Source of the DNA: Pseudomonas syringae KCTC 12500
Lineage (GTDB): Bacteria; Pseudomonadota; Gammaproteobacteria; Pseudomonadales; Pseudomonadaceae
Assembly: GCF_000507185.2 (NCBI RefSeq)
Contig: NZ_AYTM02000002.1
Location: forward strand, 829,501 to 893,500
Direction of reading: 5' to 3'
DNA: 64,000 nt
The notes beneath the pieces were generated by a model. The model had not been told where the DNA came from. It searched no databases and worked only from the letters and a program-made list of their open reading frames with translations. The stretch's first letter is position 1. Every line of letters begins with the position of its first letter. Position numbers and translations under genes: made by a program. This document shows, piece after piece, positions 42,691 through 52,040 of the stretch.

Positions 42691-45600
42691 TCAGCTCTCC
42701 ACCTGACTCCACTGCTTGCTCAACCGTTTGTCCGACACGGGCATTTTCGTGCCCAGTTGCTGGGCGAACAGCGAGACGCGGTATTCCTCCATCCACCAAC
42801 GGTACAGCGCCAGTTCCGGGTCGCGCTTGCCTTCTTGCGCGTGCTTGTCGGCGCGTGCCTGGTATTGCGTCCACAGACCTGCCAGCTCGATGCTCCACAC
42901 CCGGTCCTTCTGCACCTGAGACGGCAGTTTTTCCAGACGCATCTCGATGGCCTTCAGATAACGCGGCAGCTCCTTGAGCCATACCGCCGGAGTCTCGCGG
43001 ACGAATCCGGGGTACACCAGCTTGCTCAGTTGCGCCTTGATATCGTTGAGCGCCACCGCCTGGGACAGGTCGATCTTGCCTTTGAAGCGCTTTTGCAGAC
43101 CGTGCCACAGCTTGAGAATTTCCAGCGTCAGCTTCGCGAGCCGCTCGGCATGCTCGGTCCAGTCGGCGCGCTTGCGCTCAGCCAGCGACAGCAGGCCGGC
43201 ACCGTCGCGCGGCAACTCGGCTTCACCTTCCAGCACGCAACTGTCGAGGCTGGCCAGCAGGATGTCTTCGATCAACGCATCGATGCGCCCCAGCTCGCGA
43301 TGAAGCAAGGCCAGTTCGGTCTGCCCCGGCAATTTGTTGCGCAGAAACTTGGCGGGTTCGGCCAACTGCTGCAACAGCAAACGCTGCAAGGCGCGGCGAT
43401 GCTGATACTCGGCCTCGGCCTGGGTCGAGAAACGGCCTTCCTTGACCGCTCCGCCCTCTTCGACCAACGCCGGATAAACCGTCATCGACAGCCCGGCGAT
43501 GTTCTGCTGGGTTTTCTGCGCCACCGCAGCGAAGGCCTTGGCCTGCACGGGCTGCTGGCTTTTCGCGGTTTGCGGCACGGCCAGCGCGGCCTGACTCGCC
43601 TCGGCAAAGCGCGCCGTCAGCTCGGCCAGATCGCGCCCCTCACCGAGAAACTTGCCGCTGCCATCGACGATTTCCAGATTCATCTTCAGATGACCTTCAA
43701 GCTGCTGTGCCGCCTCGGCCCAGGCTTCGTCACTGACCCTTACACCGGTCATGCGCAGCAGTTCACGGCCCAGCGCCTGAGGCAATGAGCCCTCGCCGAA
43801 GGTGATGCGCTGCAACGCCGCCTTGATGAAATCCGGGACCGGCACGAAGTTCTTGCGCACCGCCTTGGGCAGGTTGCGAACCAGCGCAATGCACTTGGTC
43901 TCGAGTAACCCCGGCACCAGCCATTCAAGACGCTCGGCAGGCAGCGACAGCAACAACGGCGCGGGAACACGCAAGGTCACGCCGTCACGCGGGTGATTGG
44001 GTTCGAAGTGGTAGCTCAGCGACAGGCTCAGGTCGCCCAGCCGCAGGGTGTCCGGATATTGCGCGGCGGTGACTTCGCTGGCCTCGCGCGCCAGTACGTC
44101 CTCTTCGCGCATGATCAACAGCTGCGGATTCTTCTGGCTTTCGGTTTTGTACCAGCTGTCGAAGGTGGCCGTCTGATGAATCTCGGCCGGAATGCGAGCT
44201 TCGTAGAAGCTGTACAGGGTGTCTTCGTCAGCCAGAATATCGCGGCGTCGAGCCTTGGCTTCCAGCTCGTCGAGCTGTTCCAGCAAGCGGGTATTGGCGC
44301 TCAGGCACTTGGCCCGCGACAGGATATCGCCACGCACCAGGCCTTCAAGAATGAACAGCTCGCGCGAAACCACCGGGTCGATAGGTCCGAAATGCACCGG
44401 GCGACGGCCCACCACGATCAGGCCAAACAGCGTGATCTGTTCGAACGCCACGACCTGCCCGCGCTTCTTCTCCCAGTGCGGCTCGAAGTGGTTTTTCTTG
44501 ATCAGGTGGCCGGCCAGCGGCTCGATCCAGTCCGAATCGATCTTGGCGACCATGCGCGCGTACAGTTTGGTGGTTTCCACCAGTTCGGCGGTCATCAACC
44601 ACTGTGGACGCTTCTTGCCCAATCCGGAGGACGGGTGAATCCAGAAGCGCCGCTGTCGTGCGCCGAGGTAATCGCCCTCGTCGGCCTTTTGCCCGATCTG
44701 ACTCAGCAGACCGGAAAGAATAGCCTTGTGAAACTTAGGGTAATCGGCCGGCTCTTTGTTGACCGTCAGTTGCAGGTCGCGACAGATCAGGCTCAATTGC
44801 CGATGGGAATCGCGCCATTCACGCAGGCGCAGGTAATTCAGGAAATTGCGCCGGCACCAGTTACGCAGCGGACTGGCAGTCAGGGTCTGGCGCTGCTCTT
44901 CGAAGCCGCGCCACAGATTGACCATCCCGGCGAAGTCCGAGTCGGCGTCCTTCCATTGCGCGTGAGCCTGATCCGCAGCCTGCTGACGCTCTGGCGGGCG
45001 CTCGCGCACGTCCTGTACCGACATGGCGCTGGCGACGATCAGCACTTCCTGCAGGCTGCCCTGCTTCGCCGCTTCCAGCAGCATGCGGCCCATGCGCGGG
45101 TCCACCGGCAGGCGAGCCAGCTGGCGGCCCAACGGGGTCAGCTGATTCTCGCGGTTGACCGCCGAGAGCTCCTGCAACAGGTTGAAACCGTCGCTGATCG
45201 CCTTGCCGTCCGGCGGCTCGATGAACGGGAAGTCGGTGATCTCGCCCAGGCGCAGGTGCAGCATCTGCAGGATGACCGCGGCCAGGTTGGTGCGCAGGAT
45301 CTCGGGGTCGGTGAATTCCGGCCGACCGTTGAAATCCTCCTCACTGTACAGACGCACGCACAGGCCGGGCTCGACCCGTCCGCAACGGCCTTTGCGCTGG
45401 TTGGCACTGGCCTGGGACACCGCCTCAATCGGCAGGCGCTGGACCTTGGCGCGATAGCTGTAGCGACTGATGCGCGCCGTACCGGTGTCGATCACGTAAC
45501 GGATGCCCGGTACAGTCAGCGAGGTTTCAGCGACGTTGGTAGCGAGTACGACGCGACGACCAGGGTGCGATTGAAAGATACGCTGCTGCTCGGCCGGCGA

Positions 45601-46602
45601 GAGGCGCGCGTAAAGCGGCAGAATCTCGGTGTGCCTGAGCTGCGCCTTGCGCAGCACCTCGGCGGCATCGCGGATCTCGCGCTCGCCAGGCAGGAACACC
45701 AACACATCGCCTGGGCTCTTGCGCTCGCTGCGCTCGAAGGCCGCCAGTTCGTCCAGCGTGGCCAGAATCGCCTGATCGACGGTCAGGTCCTCTTCAACGC
45801 TGTTGCCGTCTTCGTCCTGCTCGCTGGTCAGCGGGCGATACCAGACGTCCACGGGGAAGGTACGCCCGGACACTTCGATCACCGGCGCATCGTTGAAGTG
45901 CTCGGAAAAGCGCTGCAGGTCGATGGTCGCGGAAGTGATGATGACCTTAAGGTCCGGACGACGCGGCAGCAGGGTCTTCAGATAACCCAGCAGGAAATCG
46001 ATGTTCAGGCTGCGTTCGTGGGCTTCGTCGACGATGATCGTGTCATAGCGCTCGAGAAAGCGGTCGTGCTGGGTTTCGGCCAGCAGAATACCGTCGGTCA
46101 TCAGCTTGATCAGGGTGTTGCTGTCGCTCTGGTCCTCGAAACGCACCTGATAGCCGACCAGCGCACCGAGCGGCGTACCGATTTCCTCGGCAACCCGGCT
46201 GGCCACGCTGCGGGCGGCGATCCGGCGCGGCTGGGTATGACCGATCAGACCGTGCTGACCGCGACCGATTTCAAGGCAGATCTTCGGCAACTGGGTGGTC
46301 TTCCCGGAGCCAGTCTCGCCGGCAATGATCAGCACCTGGTGCTTGAGCAGCGCTTCCTTGATCTCGTCACGCTTGGCCGCGATGGGCAGGTTATCGTCAT
46401 AACGAATCGCCGGGACACTTTCACGCCGCGCCGTGACCTGCGCGCAGGATGCCTGCACGCGCGCAACCCACTGCGCCAGCTTCGCCTCGTCGGGCTTTTT
46501 GCGCAGGTCGTGCAACTGACGGCGCAGACGATGACGTTCGCTGATCATCGCTTGGTCGAGGTTTTTCAGAAGTTGGTCGATAGAGGGCGATTCGTCGGTC
46601 AT
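42691..46602 (-). CDS. hrpA: ATP-dependent RNA helicase HrpA (DEAH box)
   Basis: This 1303-residue DEAH-box RNA helicase (unrelated to the Hrp pilus protein of the same symbol) remodels RNA in the cytoplasm; in E. coli it rescues stalled or collided ribosomes. Motifs in order from about residue 80: GETGSGKTTQLP (I), TQPRRIAA (Ia), DEAHER (II), TSATID (III), FLPGEREI (IV), NVAETSLTVPGI (V) and QRKGRCGR (VI). The long HrpA-specific C-terminal half (OB fold and domain DUF3418, PIEH-like) is present to the end. I use the ATG at 46600-46602; a TTG eight codons upstream is an alternative. The protein is intact. Confidence 0.96.
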   Translation of the reverse strand: MTDESPSIDQLLKNLDQAMISERHRLRRQLHDLRKKPDEAKLAQWVARVQASCAQVTARRESVPAIRYDDNLPIAAKRDEIKEALLKHQVLIIAGETGSGKTTQLPKICLEIGRGQHGLIGHTQPRRIAARSVASRVAEEIGTPLGALVGYQVRFEDQSDSNTLIKLMTDGILLAETQHDRFLERYDTIIVDEAHERSLNIDFLLGYLKTLLPRRPDLKVIITSATIDLQRFSEHFNDAPVIEVSGRTFPVDVWYRPLTSEQDEDGNSVEEDLTVDQAILATLDELAAFERSERKSPGDVLVFLPGEREIRDAAEVLRKAQLRHTEILPLYARLSPAEQQRIFQSHPGRRVVLATNVAETSLTVPGIRYVIDTGTARISRYSYRAKVQRLPIEAVSQASANQRKGRCGRVEPGLCVRLYSEEDFNGRPEFTDPEILRTNLAAVILQMLHLRLGEITDFPFIEPPDGKAISDGFNLLQELSAVNRENQLTPLGRQLARLPVDPRMGRMLLEAAKQGSLQEVLIVASAMSVQDVRERPPERQQAADQAHAQWKDADSDFAGMVNLWRGFEEQRQTLTASPLRNWCRRNFLNYLRLREWRDSHRQLSLICRDLQLTVNKEPADYPKFHKAILSGLLSQIGQKADEGDYLGARQRRFWIHPSSGLGKKRPQWLMTAELVETTKLYARMVAKIDSDWIEPLAGHLIKKNHFEPHWEKKRGQVVAFEQITLFGLIVVGRRPVHFGPIDPVVSRELFILEGLVRGDILSRAKCLSANTRLLEQLDELEAKARRRDILADEDTLYSFYEARIPAEIHQTATFDSWYKTESQKNPQLLIMREEDVLAREASEVTAAQYPDTLRLGDLSLSLSYHFEPNHPRDGVTLRVPAPLLLSLPAERLEWLVPGLLETKCIALVRNLPKAVRKNFVPVPDFIKAALQRITFGEGSLPQALGRELLRMTGVRVSDEAWAEAAQQLEGHLKMNLEIVDGSGKFLGEGRDLAELTARFAEASQAALAVPQTAKSQQPVQAKAFAAVAQKTQQNIAGLSMTVYPALVEEGGAVKEGRFSTQAEAEYQHRRALQRLLLQQLAEPAKFLRNKLPGQTELALLHRELGRIDALIEDILLASLDSCVLEGEAELPRDGAGLLSLAERKRADWTEHAERLAKLTLEILKLWHGLQKRFKGKIDLSQAVALNDIKAQLSKLVYPGFVRETPAVWLKELPRYLKAIEMRLEKLPSQVQKDRVWSIELAGLWTQYQARADKHAQEGKRDPELALYRWWMEEYRVSLFAQQLGTKMPVSDKRLSKQWSQVES

Positions 46603-46775
46603 CAGGCGCGCAGGGTCTTTTTTCAAATGGCAGATGCGGATTGTCGCAGATTGCGGTGGGTCGTGACGATGGTCTGAGGATTGGGCGGTCTATGACGGCA
46701 ACGACGCAGCATCTTCTCTCTTGCACCAGCGCATCAAAAAAGACCAAAATTTAGCACTAACTGGAGTCCTAAATC

Positions 46776-47021
46776 ATGCAAAGCATCCTTGCAGATGTCG
46801 CGGTCAGCGTCTCTGAACTCAAGAAAAATCCGTCAGCGGTCCTGAGTGGCGCTCATGGTTTACCTGTGGCCGTCCTTAATCACAATAAAGTCATGGGCTA
46901 CATGGTCCCTGCCGAGGTGTTTGAAGCAATGATGGAGAGGCTTGATGACCTTGATCTGGCCGAGCTGATCAAATCTCGCCAACATGAAAAGCCGGTGTCG
47001 GTAGATATAGATGACCTTTGA
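46776..47021 (+). CDS. stbD: StbD/Phd-YefM-family antitoxin
   Basis: This 81-residue antitoxin has the Phd/YefM DNA-binding N-terminus (ADVAVSVSELKKNPSAVLSGAHGLPVAVLNHNKVMGYMVPAEVFEAMME) and an acidic toxin-binding tail ending DIDDL. It normally neutralises StbE, a RelE-fold toxin. A ribosome-binding site CTGGAG precedes it. Its stop overlaps the start of the toxin gene (47011), the usual stbDE arrangement. Since the toxin is truncated, this antitoxin is orphaned in cis and may act on another StbE copy or merely persist. Confidence 0.9.
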   Translation: MQSILADVAVSVSELKKNPSAVLSGAHGLPVAVLNHNKVMGYMVPAEVFEAMMERLDDLDLAELIKSRQHEKPVSVDIDDL

Positions 47022-47094
47022 GCTTGAATTTCTGCCCTCGGCCTTGAAGGAGTGGGAAAAGGAAAATACAGGCCATCTGTGCTGTCATGCGTAA
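47011..47094 (+). pseudogene. Truncated StbE (RelE-like) toxin
   Basis: The frame starts like StbE (MTFELEFLPSALKEWEK) and then leaves the family and stops at TAA after 27 codons; a normal toxin has about 85-92 residues. The RelE catalytic strands are missing. Downstream, 47095-47200 does not encode the lost part in any frame that I can read. It is a dead toxin beside a full antitoxin. Confidence 0.85.
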
Positions 47095-47293
47095 ATATCT
47101 GACGGGTTTGTGGGCGTGCATGCACGCTGGAGAAGATTTTGACACAGCCAAGCTTTTCAGCGAAAAGCACCTGATAAAAGCTTGACCGTGAACAGATTAT
47201 CTACAAAAGCCCTGCTCTGCACTCATCGAGATTTTTATATAACGATGAGCGCCTGGCGTGGAAATGAACGTCAATCCGGTTTCGGGCCTGCTC

Positions 47294-48985
47294 TTACTTC
47301 TTCACACCCAGTTTCTTCAATTCCTCGTCACGCAGCTCGCGACGCAGGATCTTGCCGACGTTGGTGGTCGGCAGCACGTCGCGGAATTCGACGCTGCGCG
47401 GCACTTTGTAGCCGGTCAGGTTGGCGCGCATGTGCTCCATGACCTTGTCCTTGGTCAGGGTGACGCCCGGTTTGGCGACCACGAAGACCTTGATGGTCTC
47501 GCCCGACTTCTCGTCCGGGACGCCGATCGCCGCGCATTGAAGCACGCCGGGAAGCGTCGCCAGTACGTCTTCCAGTTCGTTGGGGTACACGTTGAAACCG
47601 GAGATCAGGATCATGTCTTTCTTGCGATCGACAATCCGGATATAGCCGTCAGGCTGGATGATCGCGATGTCGCCGGTCTTCAGCCAGCCTTCGCTGTCGA
47701 TCATTTCATCGGTCGCTTCCTGGCGCTGCCAGTAGCCTTTCATGACCTGCGGCCCCTTGATGCACAGCTCGCCGGTTTCACCGAACGCCAGCTCGTTGCC
47801 CGCATCGTCGATGACCTTGCACAGGGTCGACGGTACCGGAATACCGATGCTGCCCATCTGCACGTACTGAGAAGGATTGACCGTGGCCACCGGGCTGGTC
47901 TCGGTCATGCCGTAGCCTTCGCAGACCTGACAGCCCGTCACCTGCTTCCAGCGCTCGGCAGCGGCCTGCTGCAAGGCCATGCCGCCGGACAAGGTGACTT
48001 TCAACGCCGAGAAATCGAGGTTGCGGAAGCCTTCGTTATTGCACAGGGCCACGAACAGCGTGTTAAGGCCGACAAAGCCGCTGAACTTCCATTTCGACAG
48101 TTCCTTGACCATGGCCGGCAGGTCACGCGGGTTGCTGATCAGGATGTTGTGATTGCCGAGCAGCATCATCGCCATGCAATGAAAGGTGAAGGCATAGATG
48201 TGATACAGCGGCAGCGGCGTGATGATGATCTCACAGCCTTCGTCCAGATTTGACGCCATCAGCGCCCGGCATTGCAGCATATTGGCGATCAGGTTGCGGT
48301 GCGTGAGCATTGCTCCCTTGGCCACGCCGGTAGTGCCGCCGGTGTACTGCAGCACGGCAACATCGGCGCTGCCAGGCGACACCTCGGTCACTGGCTGACC
48401 ACGGCCCTTGCCAAGTACATCGTTGAATTTGACGGCCTTGGGCAAGTGATAGGCCGGGACCATTTTCTTCACGTACTTGATGACGCTGTTGATCAGCAAG
48501 CGCTTGAACGGTGACAGCATGTCGGCCACTTCGGTGACAATCACCTGCCTGATCTGCGTCTTGGGTACGACCTTCTCGGCCAGGTGGGCCATGTTTGCCA
48601 GGCACACCAGCGCCTTGGCACCGGAGTCGTTGAACTGGTGTTCCATTTCCCGCGCGGTGTACAGCGGGTTGGTGTTGACCACGATCAGCCCGGCGCGAAT
48701 CGCGCCAAAGACGGCAATCGGGTACTGCAATACGTTGGGTAGCTGCACGGCGATACGGTCACCCGGCTGCAGGTCGGTATGTTGCTGAATCCAGGCGGCA
48801 AACGCGCCGGACAACTCATACAGTTCGCCGTAGGTGATGGTCTTGCCCAGGTTGCTGAACGCCGGCTTGTCGGCGAAGCGCTGGCAGGACTGCTTCAGGA
48901 CCGCCTGGACGTTAGGGTACTCGTCGGGGTTGATATCGGCAGGGATACCGGACGGGTACTTGTCCTTCCAGAAGTTATCAATCAT
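47294..48985 (-). CDS. fadD1: Long-chain fatty acid-CoA ligase FadD1
   Basis: This 563-residue enzyme activates exogenous fatty acids with ATP and CoA at the inner membrane for beta-oxidation. Adenylate-forming motifs: YTGGTTGVAKGAM, the FACS core GYGMTETSPVA, WLKTGDIA, and the final NVGKILRRELRDEE with the adenylation Lys. The N-terminus MIDNFWKDKYPSGIPADINPDEYPN matches FadD1 of P. aeruginosa closely. fadD2 lies upstream on the same strand with a terminator between, so fadD1 needs its own promoter within 48986-49271. It converges on the StbDE remnant. Confidence 0.95.
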   Translation of the reverse strand: MIDNFWKDKYPSGIPADINPDEYPNVQAVLKQSCQRFADKPAFSNLGKTITYGELYELSGAFAAWIQQHTDLQPGDRIAVQLPNVLQYPIAVFGAIRAGLIVVNTNPLYTAREMEHQFNDSGAKALVCLANMAHLAEKVVPKTQIRQVIVTEVADMLSPFKRLLINSVIKYVKKMVPAYHLPKAVKFNDVLGKGRGQPVTEVSPGSADVAVLQYTGGTTGVAKGAMLTHRNLIANMLQCRALMASNLDEGCEIIITPLPLYHIYAFTFHCMAMMLLGNHNILISNPRDLPAMVKELSKWKFSGFVGLNTLFVALCNNEGFRNLDFSALKVTLSGGMALQQAAAERWKQVTGCQVCEGYGMTETSPVATVNPSQYVQMGSIGIPVPSTLCKVIDDAGNELAFGETGELCIKGPQVMKGYWQRQEATDEMIDSEGWLKTGDIAIIQPDGYIRIVDRKKDMILISGFNVYPNELEDVLATLPGVLQCAAIGVPDEKSGETIKVFVVAKPGVTLTKDKVMEHMRANLTGYKVPRSVEFRDVLPTTNVGKILRRELRDEELKKLGVKK

Positions 48986-49271
48986 TCAGTCGGCTCCGTA
49001 GCGATAGCGAATTCTTCACATCGCCTGAAGCGATGATTTTCTTGTGCTTGGAATTATGCAGTAGACGCTTTTTCCGCTTTATGACTGATCAAAAAGCGCG
49101 CCGAGAGTAGCAGCTTTGCCAAAGGCCGACTAGAGGCATAAGAAGGCCAGACAGTCACTAATAAGACCATAAAATCACATCTGGTCACTTTTAATACATT
49201 TAATAAAACCTCATCACTGCCTCAAAAGCACCGGACCAGAGCGGCCCCTCAGCATAATCGCCTGTTTCCGG
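48986..49271. other. fadD1 promoter region
   Basis: These 286 bases between the fadD2 terminator and the fadD1 ATG are A+T-rich (about 49010-49220) and contain no open frame. I did not find a convincing GAAAC-N4-GTTTC type PsrA site. The fadD1 promoter must lie here, since the upstream gene is terminated. Confidence 0.55.
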
Positions 49272-49311
49272 AAAAAATCGACCCCGTTTGCAGCGATCTG
49301 CAAACGGGGTC
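49272..49311 (-). terminator. Rho-independent terminator of fadD2
   Basis: On the minus strand GACCCCGTTTGCAG (49298-49311 complement) pairs with CTGCAAACGGGGTC (49280-49293 complement) around ATCG: a perfect 14-bp stem, then GATTTTTT. It follows the fadD2 stop by about 28 bases. Confidence 0.92.
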
Positions 49312-49339
49312 AGGTACACAGATGGAGACGATTAAAGGG

Positions 49340-51028
49340 TCAGGCAATGTCCCGAAGCTCGCGGCGCAGAATCTTGCCCACCGGGGTCATTGGCAATGAA
49401 TCACGCAGAACGATCTGCCTGGGCACCTTGTAGCCGGTGAAATTCTCTTTGCAGAAGGCCTTGAGCTCTTCGATGCTCAGCCCCGGGTCTCGCGCCACCA
49501 CGAATAGCTTCACGGCCTCCCCCGAGCGCTCGTCCGGCACGCCGATGCAGGCGCAGTTGGCGACTTTCGGATGGGCCATGACCACGTCTTCGATTTCGTT
49601 GGGGTAGACGTTGAAACCGGACACGATGATCAGGTCTTTCTTGCGGTCGACGATACTGACGAACCCGTCAGCGCCAATCACGGCAATGTCACCGGTCTTG
49701 AACCAGCCTTCGGCGTCCAGGCATTCGGCTGTGGCATCAGGCTGGTTCCAGTAGCCTTTCATGACCTGCGGCCCTTTGATACACAGCTCGCCACGCTCGC
49801 CGAAAGGCAACTCGATGCCATTGTCATCGATGACTTTCATGGCGGTGCCGGGCACGGGAATGCCCACGGTTCCCAAGCGCGCCAGAGTGCCGTAGGGATT
49901 GGCACTGGCAACAGGCGACGTCTCGGTCAGGCCGTACCCTTCGACGATCATGCAGCCGGTGATCTGCGCCCAGCGCTCGGCCGTGGCCTTGACCAGTGCA
50001 GTGCCGCCGGAGTTGGTGCTTTTCAGCGCCGAGAAATCCAGATTCTTGAATTCCGGATGGTTCATGAGCGCAACGAAGAGTGTGTTGAGGCCGATCATGG
50101 CAGTGAACTTCCACTTGCCCAGTTCCTTGATGAAGCCGCCGATATCGCGAGGGTTGGTGATCAGAATGTTGTGATTGCCGCTGATCATCATGCACATGCA
50201 GTTCGCCGTGAACGCGTAGATGTGATAGAGCGGCAGCGGCGCGATCATCACCTCTTTGCCTTCTTCAAACAGCGATCCGCCTTGCGGCCCTTGCTGACGC
50301 ATGCAGGCATAGACCTGCTGCATGTTGGCGACCAGATTGCCATGGGTGAGCATCGCGCCCTTGGCCAGCCCCGTGGTGCCACCGGTGTACTGCAGAACGG
50401 CAACATCCTGCAGACCTCGCGGCACGACCTGCATGCGGCTGTCGCGCCCCAGGCGCAGCGTTCGCTTGAAGCCGACGGCCTGAGGCAGATGGAATTCAGG
50501 GACCATCTTCTTGACCTTGTCGACAATGGTATTGACCAGCCAGCCCTTGGCAGCCGATTGCATGTCGCCCATTTTCACTTCGATCAGGTATTCGATGGCC
50601 GTGTCCGGCAGCACTTCCTGCACCAGCTTGCCGAACAGATTGAGATAGACCAGCGCCCGGGCGCCGGAGTCCTTGAATTGATGGCGCATCTCGCGCGCGG
50701 TGTACAACGGGTTGGTGTTGACCACCGTCAGACCGGCACGCATCGCACCGAATACGGCGATCGGGTACTGCAGGATATTGGGCATCTGTACGGCAATGCG
50801 GTCACCCGGCACCAGTTGCGTGTGCTGCTGCAAATACGCGGCGAAGGCGGCGGAGTGACGCTCGAGTTCCGCGTAGGTCAGCGTCACGCCCATGTTGCTG
50901 AACGCAGGTCGGTCGGCGAATTTCCTGCAGCAGCGCTCAAACACCTCGACGACCGATTGGTAGGTCTGCAGATCCACCTCGGCGTCGACACCCGCCGGAC
51001 GCTTGTCATCCCAGAAGTCAGCTTGCAT
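49340..51028 (-). CDS. fadD2: Long-chain fatty acid-CoA ligase FadD2
   Basis: This 562-residue paralogue of FadD1 has the same motifs: YTGGTTGLAKGAM, EGYGLTETSPVA, WFKTGDIAVIG, and a C-terminal PVGKILRRELRD. It starts MQADFWDDKRPAGVD at the ATG 51026-51028, preceded by GGGATAA; an upstream start at 51052 adds eight residues. In P. aeruginosa the two ligases differ in chain-length preference and both act in degrading fatty acids and lipids taken from hosts. The same split of roles is likely. It is divergent from phaJ1 across 368 bases and ends at a strong terminator. Confidence 0.94.
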   Translation of the reverse strand: MQADFWDDKRPAGVDAEVDLQTYQSVVEVFERCCRKFADRPAFSNMGVTLTYAELERHSAAFAAYLQQHTQLVPGDRIAVQMPNILQYPIAVFGAMRAGLTVVNTNPLYTAREMRHQFKDSGARALVYLNLFGKLVQEVLPDTAIEYLIEVKMGDMQSAAKGWLVNTIVDKVKKMVPEFHLPQAVGFKRTLRLGRDSRMQVVPRGLQDVAVLQYTGGTTGLAKGAMLTHGNLVANMQQVYACMRQQGPQGGSLFEEGKEVMIAPLPLYHIYAFTANCMCMMISGNHNILITNPRDIGGFIKELGKWKFTAMIGLNTLFVALMNHPEFKNLDFSALKSTNSGGTALVKATAERWAQITGCMIVEGYGLTETSPVASANPYGTLARLGTVGIPVPGTAMKVIDDNGIELPFGERGELCIKGPQVMKGYWNQPDATAECLDAEGWFKTGDIAVIGADGFVSIVDRKKDLIIVSGFNVYPNEIEDVVMAHPKVANCACIGVPDERSGEAVKLFVVARDPGLSIEELKAFCKENFTGYKVPRQIVLRDSLPMTPVGKILRRELRDIA

Positions 51029-51396
51029 TATTTTTATCCCTTTTCCCTGCATAGGTCTGAGCGGACGTTAGCAGTTAAAGCACCTCAGGCAAATCATCAT
51101 CCGGGCCTCATCAGCAGCATGAATCTTGTCTCTGTTCAGACTGAAATCTGTCGCCAGCGATACACTGCGCACGGCAATCGGGCTGGTAAAGACACCTGCC
51201 CGATAGCGCAGTAGCCGTATTCACACGACGTTTGCTTATTATTTGCCTTGAATGTGATCCGGGGAGCGCCAGCAAGCGTCTGAATGATCTTGTCCGCGCA
51301 TTGGCGGCGACAGGTCATCAAGTGTTACAAATCAAGGCCAGGTCGGGTTGCACGAACCGGCGCGCTTCAATTCATTTTTATTGTCAGGACAGCCAC
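51029..51396. other. fadD2-phaJ1 divergent intergenic region
   Basis: This 368-base gap between divergent genes should hold both promoters. I see no gene, terminator or repeat in it. Its right third (51220-51390) is more A+T-rich. Confidence 0.5.
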
Positions 51397-51867
51397 ATGA
51401 CTCAAGTCACCAACACGCCTTACGAAGCCCTTGAAGTCGGTCAGACCGCCAGCTACAGCAAGACAGTGGAAGAGCGTGATATTCAGCTGTTCGCCGCGAT
51501 GTCTGGCGACCATAACCCGGTCCACCTGGACGCCGAATACGCCTCCAAGACCATGTTCAAGGAGCGTATTGCCCACGGCATGTTCAGCGGCGCGCTGATC
51601 AGTGCGGCGGTTGCGTGCGAGTTGCCTGGCCCCGGCACCATCTATATCGGTCAACAGATGACCTTCCTCAAGCCGGTAAAACTGGGCGATACCCTGACGG
51701 TGCGCCTGGAAATCCTGGAAAAACTGCCGAAGTTCCGCGTGCGCATCGCCACCCGCGTTTTCAATCAGAACGATGAGCTGGTTGTGGACGGCGAAGCCGA
51801 GATTCTCGCCCCGCGCAAGCAGCAGACCGTCGACCTGACCGTATTGCCCGAGATCACTTTCGGCTGA
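51397..51867 (+). CDS. phaJ1: (R)-specific enoyl-CoA hydratase PhaJ1 (MaoC family)
   Basis: This 156-residue hot-dog-fold hydratase converts trans-2-enoyl-CoA from beta-oxidation to (R)-3-hydroxyacyl-CoA, the precursor for polyhydroxyalkanoate. The MaoC signature is complete: FAAMSGDHNPVHLDAEYA with catalytic Asp and His, then RIAHGMFSGALISAAV. Length and position beside fadD1/fadD2 equal PhaJ1 of P. aeruginosa, which prefers short chains. The ATG at 51397 lies after TCAGGAC. It is monocistronic; the next gene, hopAK1, has its own Hrp promoter. Confidence 0.93.
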   Translation: MTQVTNTPYEALEVGQTASYSKTVEERDIQLFAAMSGDHNPVHLDAEYASKTMFKERIAHGMFSGALISAAVACELPGPGTIYIGQQMTFLKPVKLGDTLTVRLEILEKLPKFRVRIATRVFNQNDELVVDGEAEILAPRKQQTVDLTVLPEITFG

Positions 51868-51948
51868 TACCGCGCACGGGCGTGCGCCACGCAGCGCGCA
51901 CGACCGACCGACTCGCCAGTGGCCTGAACAAAAATTCATGATGCACCC

Positions 51949-51976
51949 GGAACTGCTTTCCTGCGCTTTCCACTCA
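51949..51976 (+). promoter_or_regulatory. Hrp box (HrpL-dependent promoter) for hopAK1
   Basis: GGAACT (51949-51954), a 15-base spacer and CCACTCA (51970-51976) fit the HrpL consensus with one change in the -35 part. It ends 64 bases before the hopAK1 ATG. The -10 part is identical to that of the hopAF1 Hrp box. Confidence 0.9.
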
Positions 51977-52040
51977 GGGAACCAGTAGCACTCCCTATCC
52001 GGATCACGAATTGTTCATCCCACAGGCGGGGAAATCAGCC

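Noticed and set aside
42586..46677. Two long + strand frames (400 and 894 codons) opposite hrpA
   Set aside because: hrpA is a complete DEAH helicase with all motifs. The opposite frames are low-complexity (Gln/Leu/His/Arg-rich) shadows.
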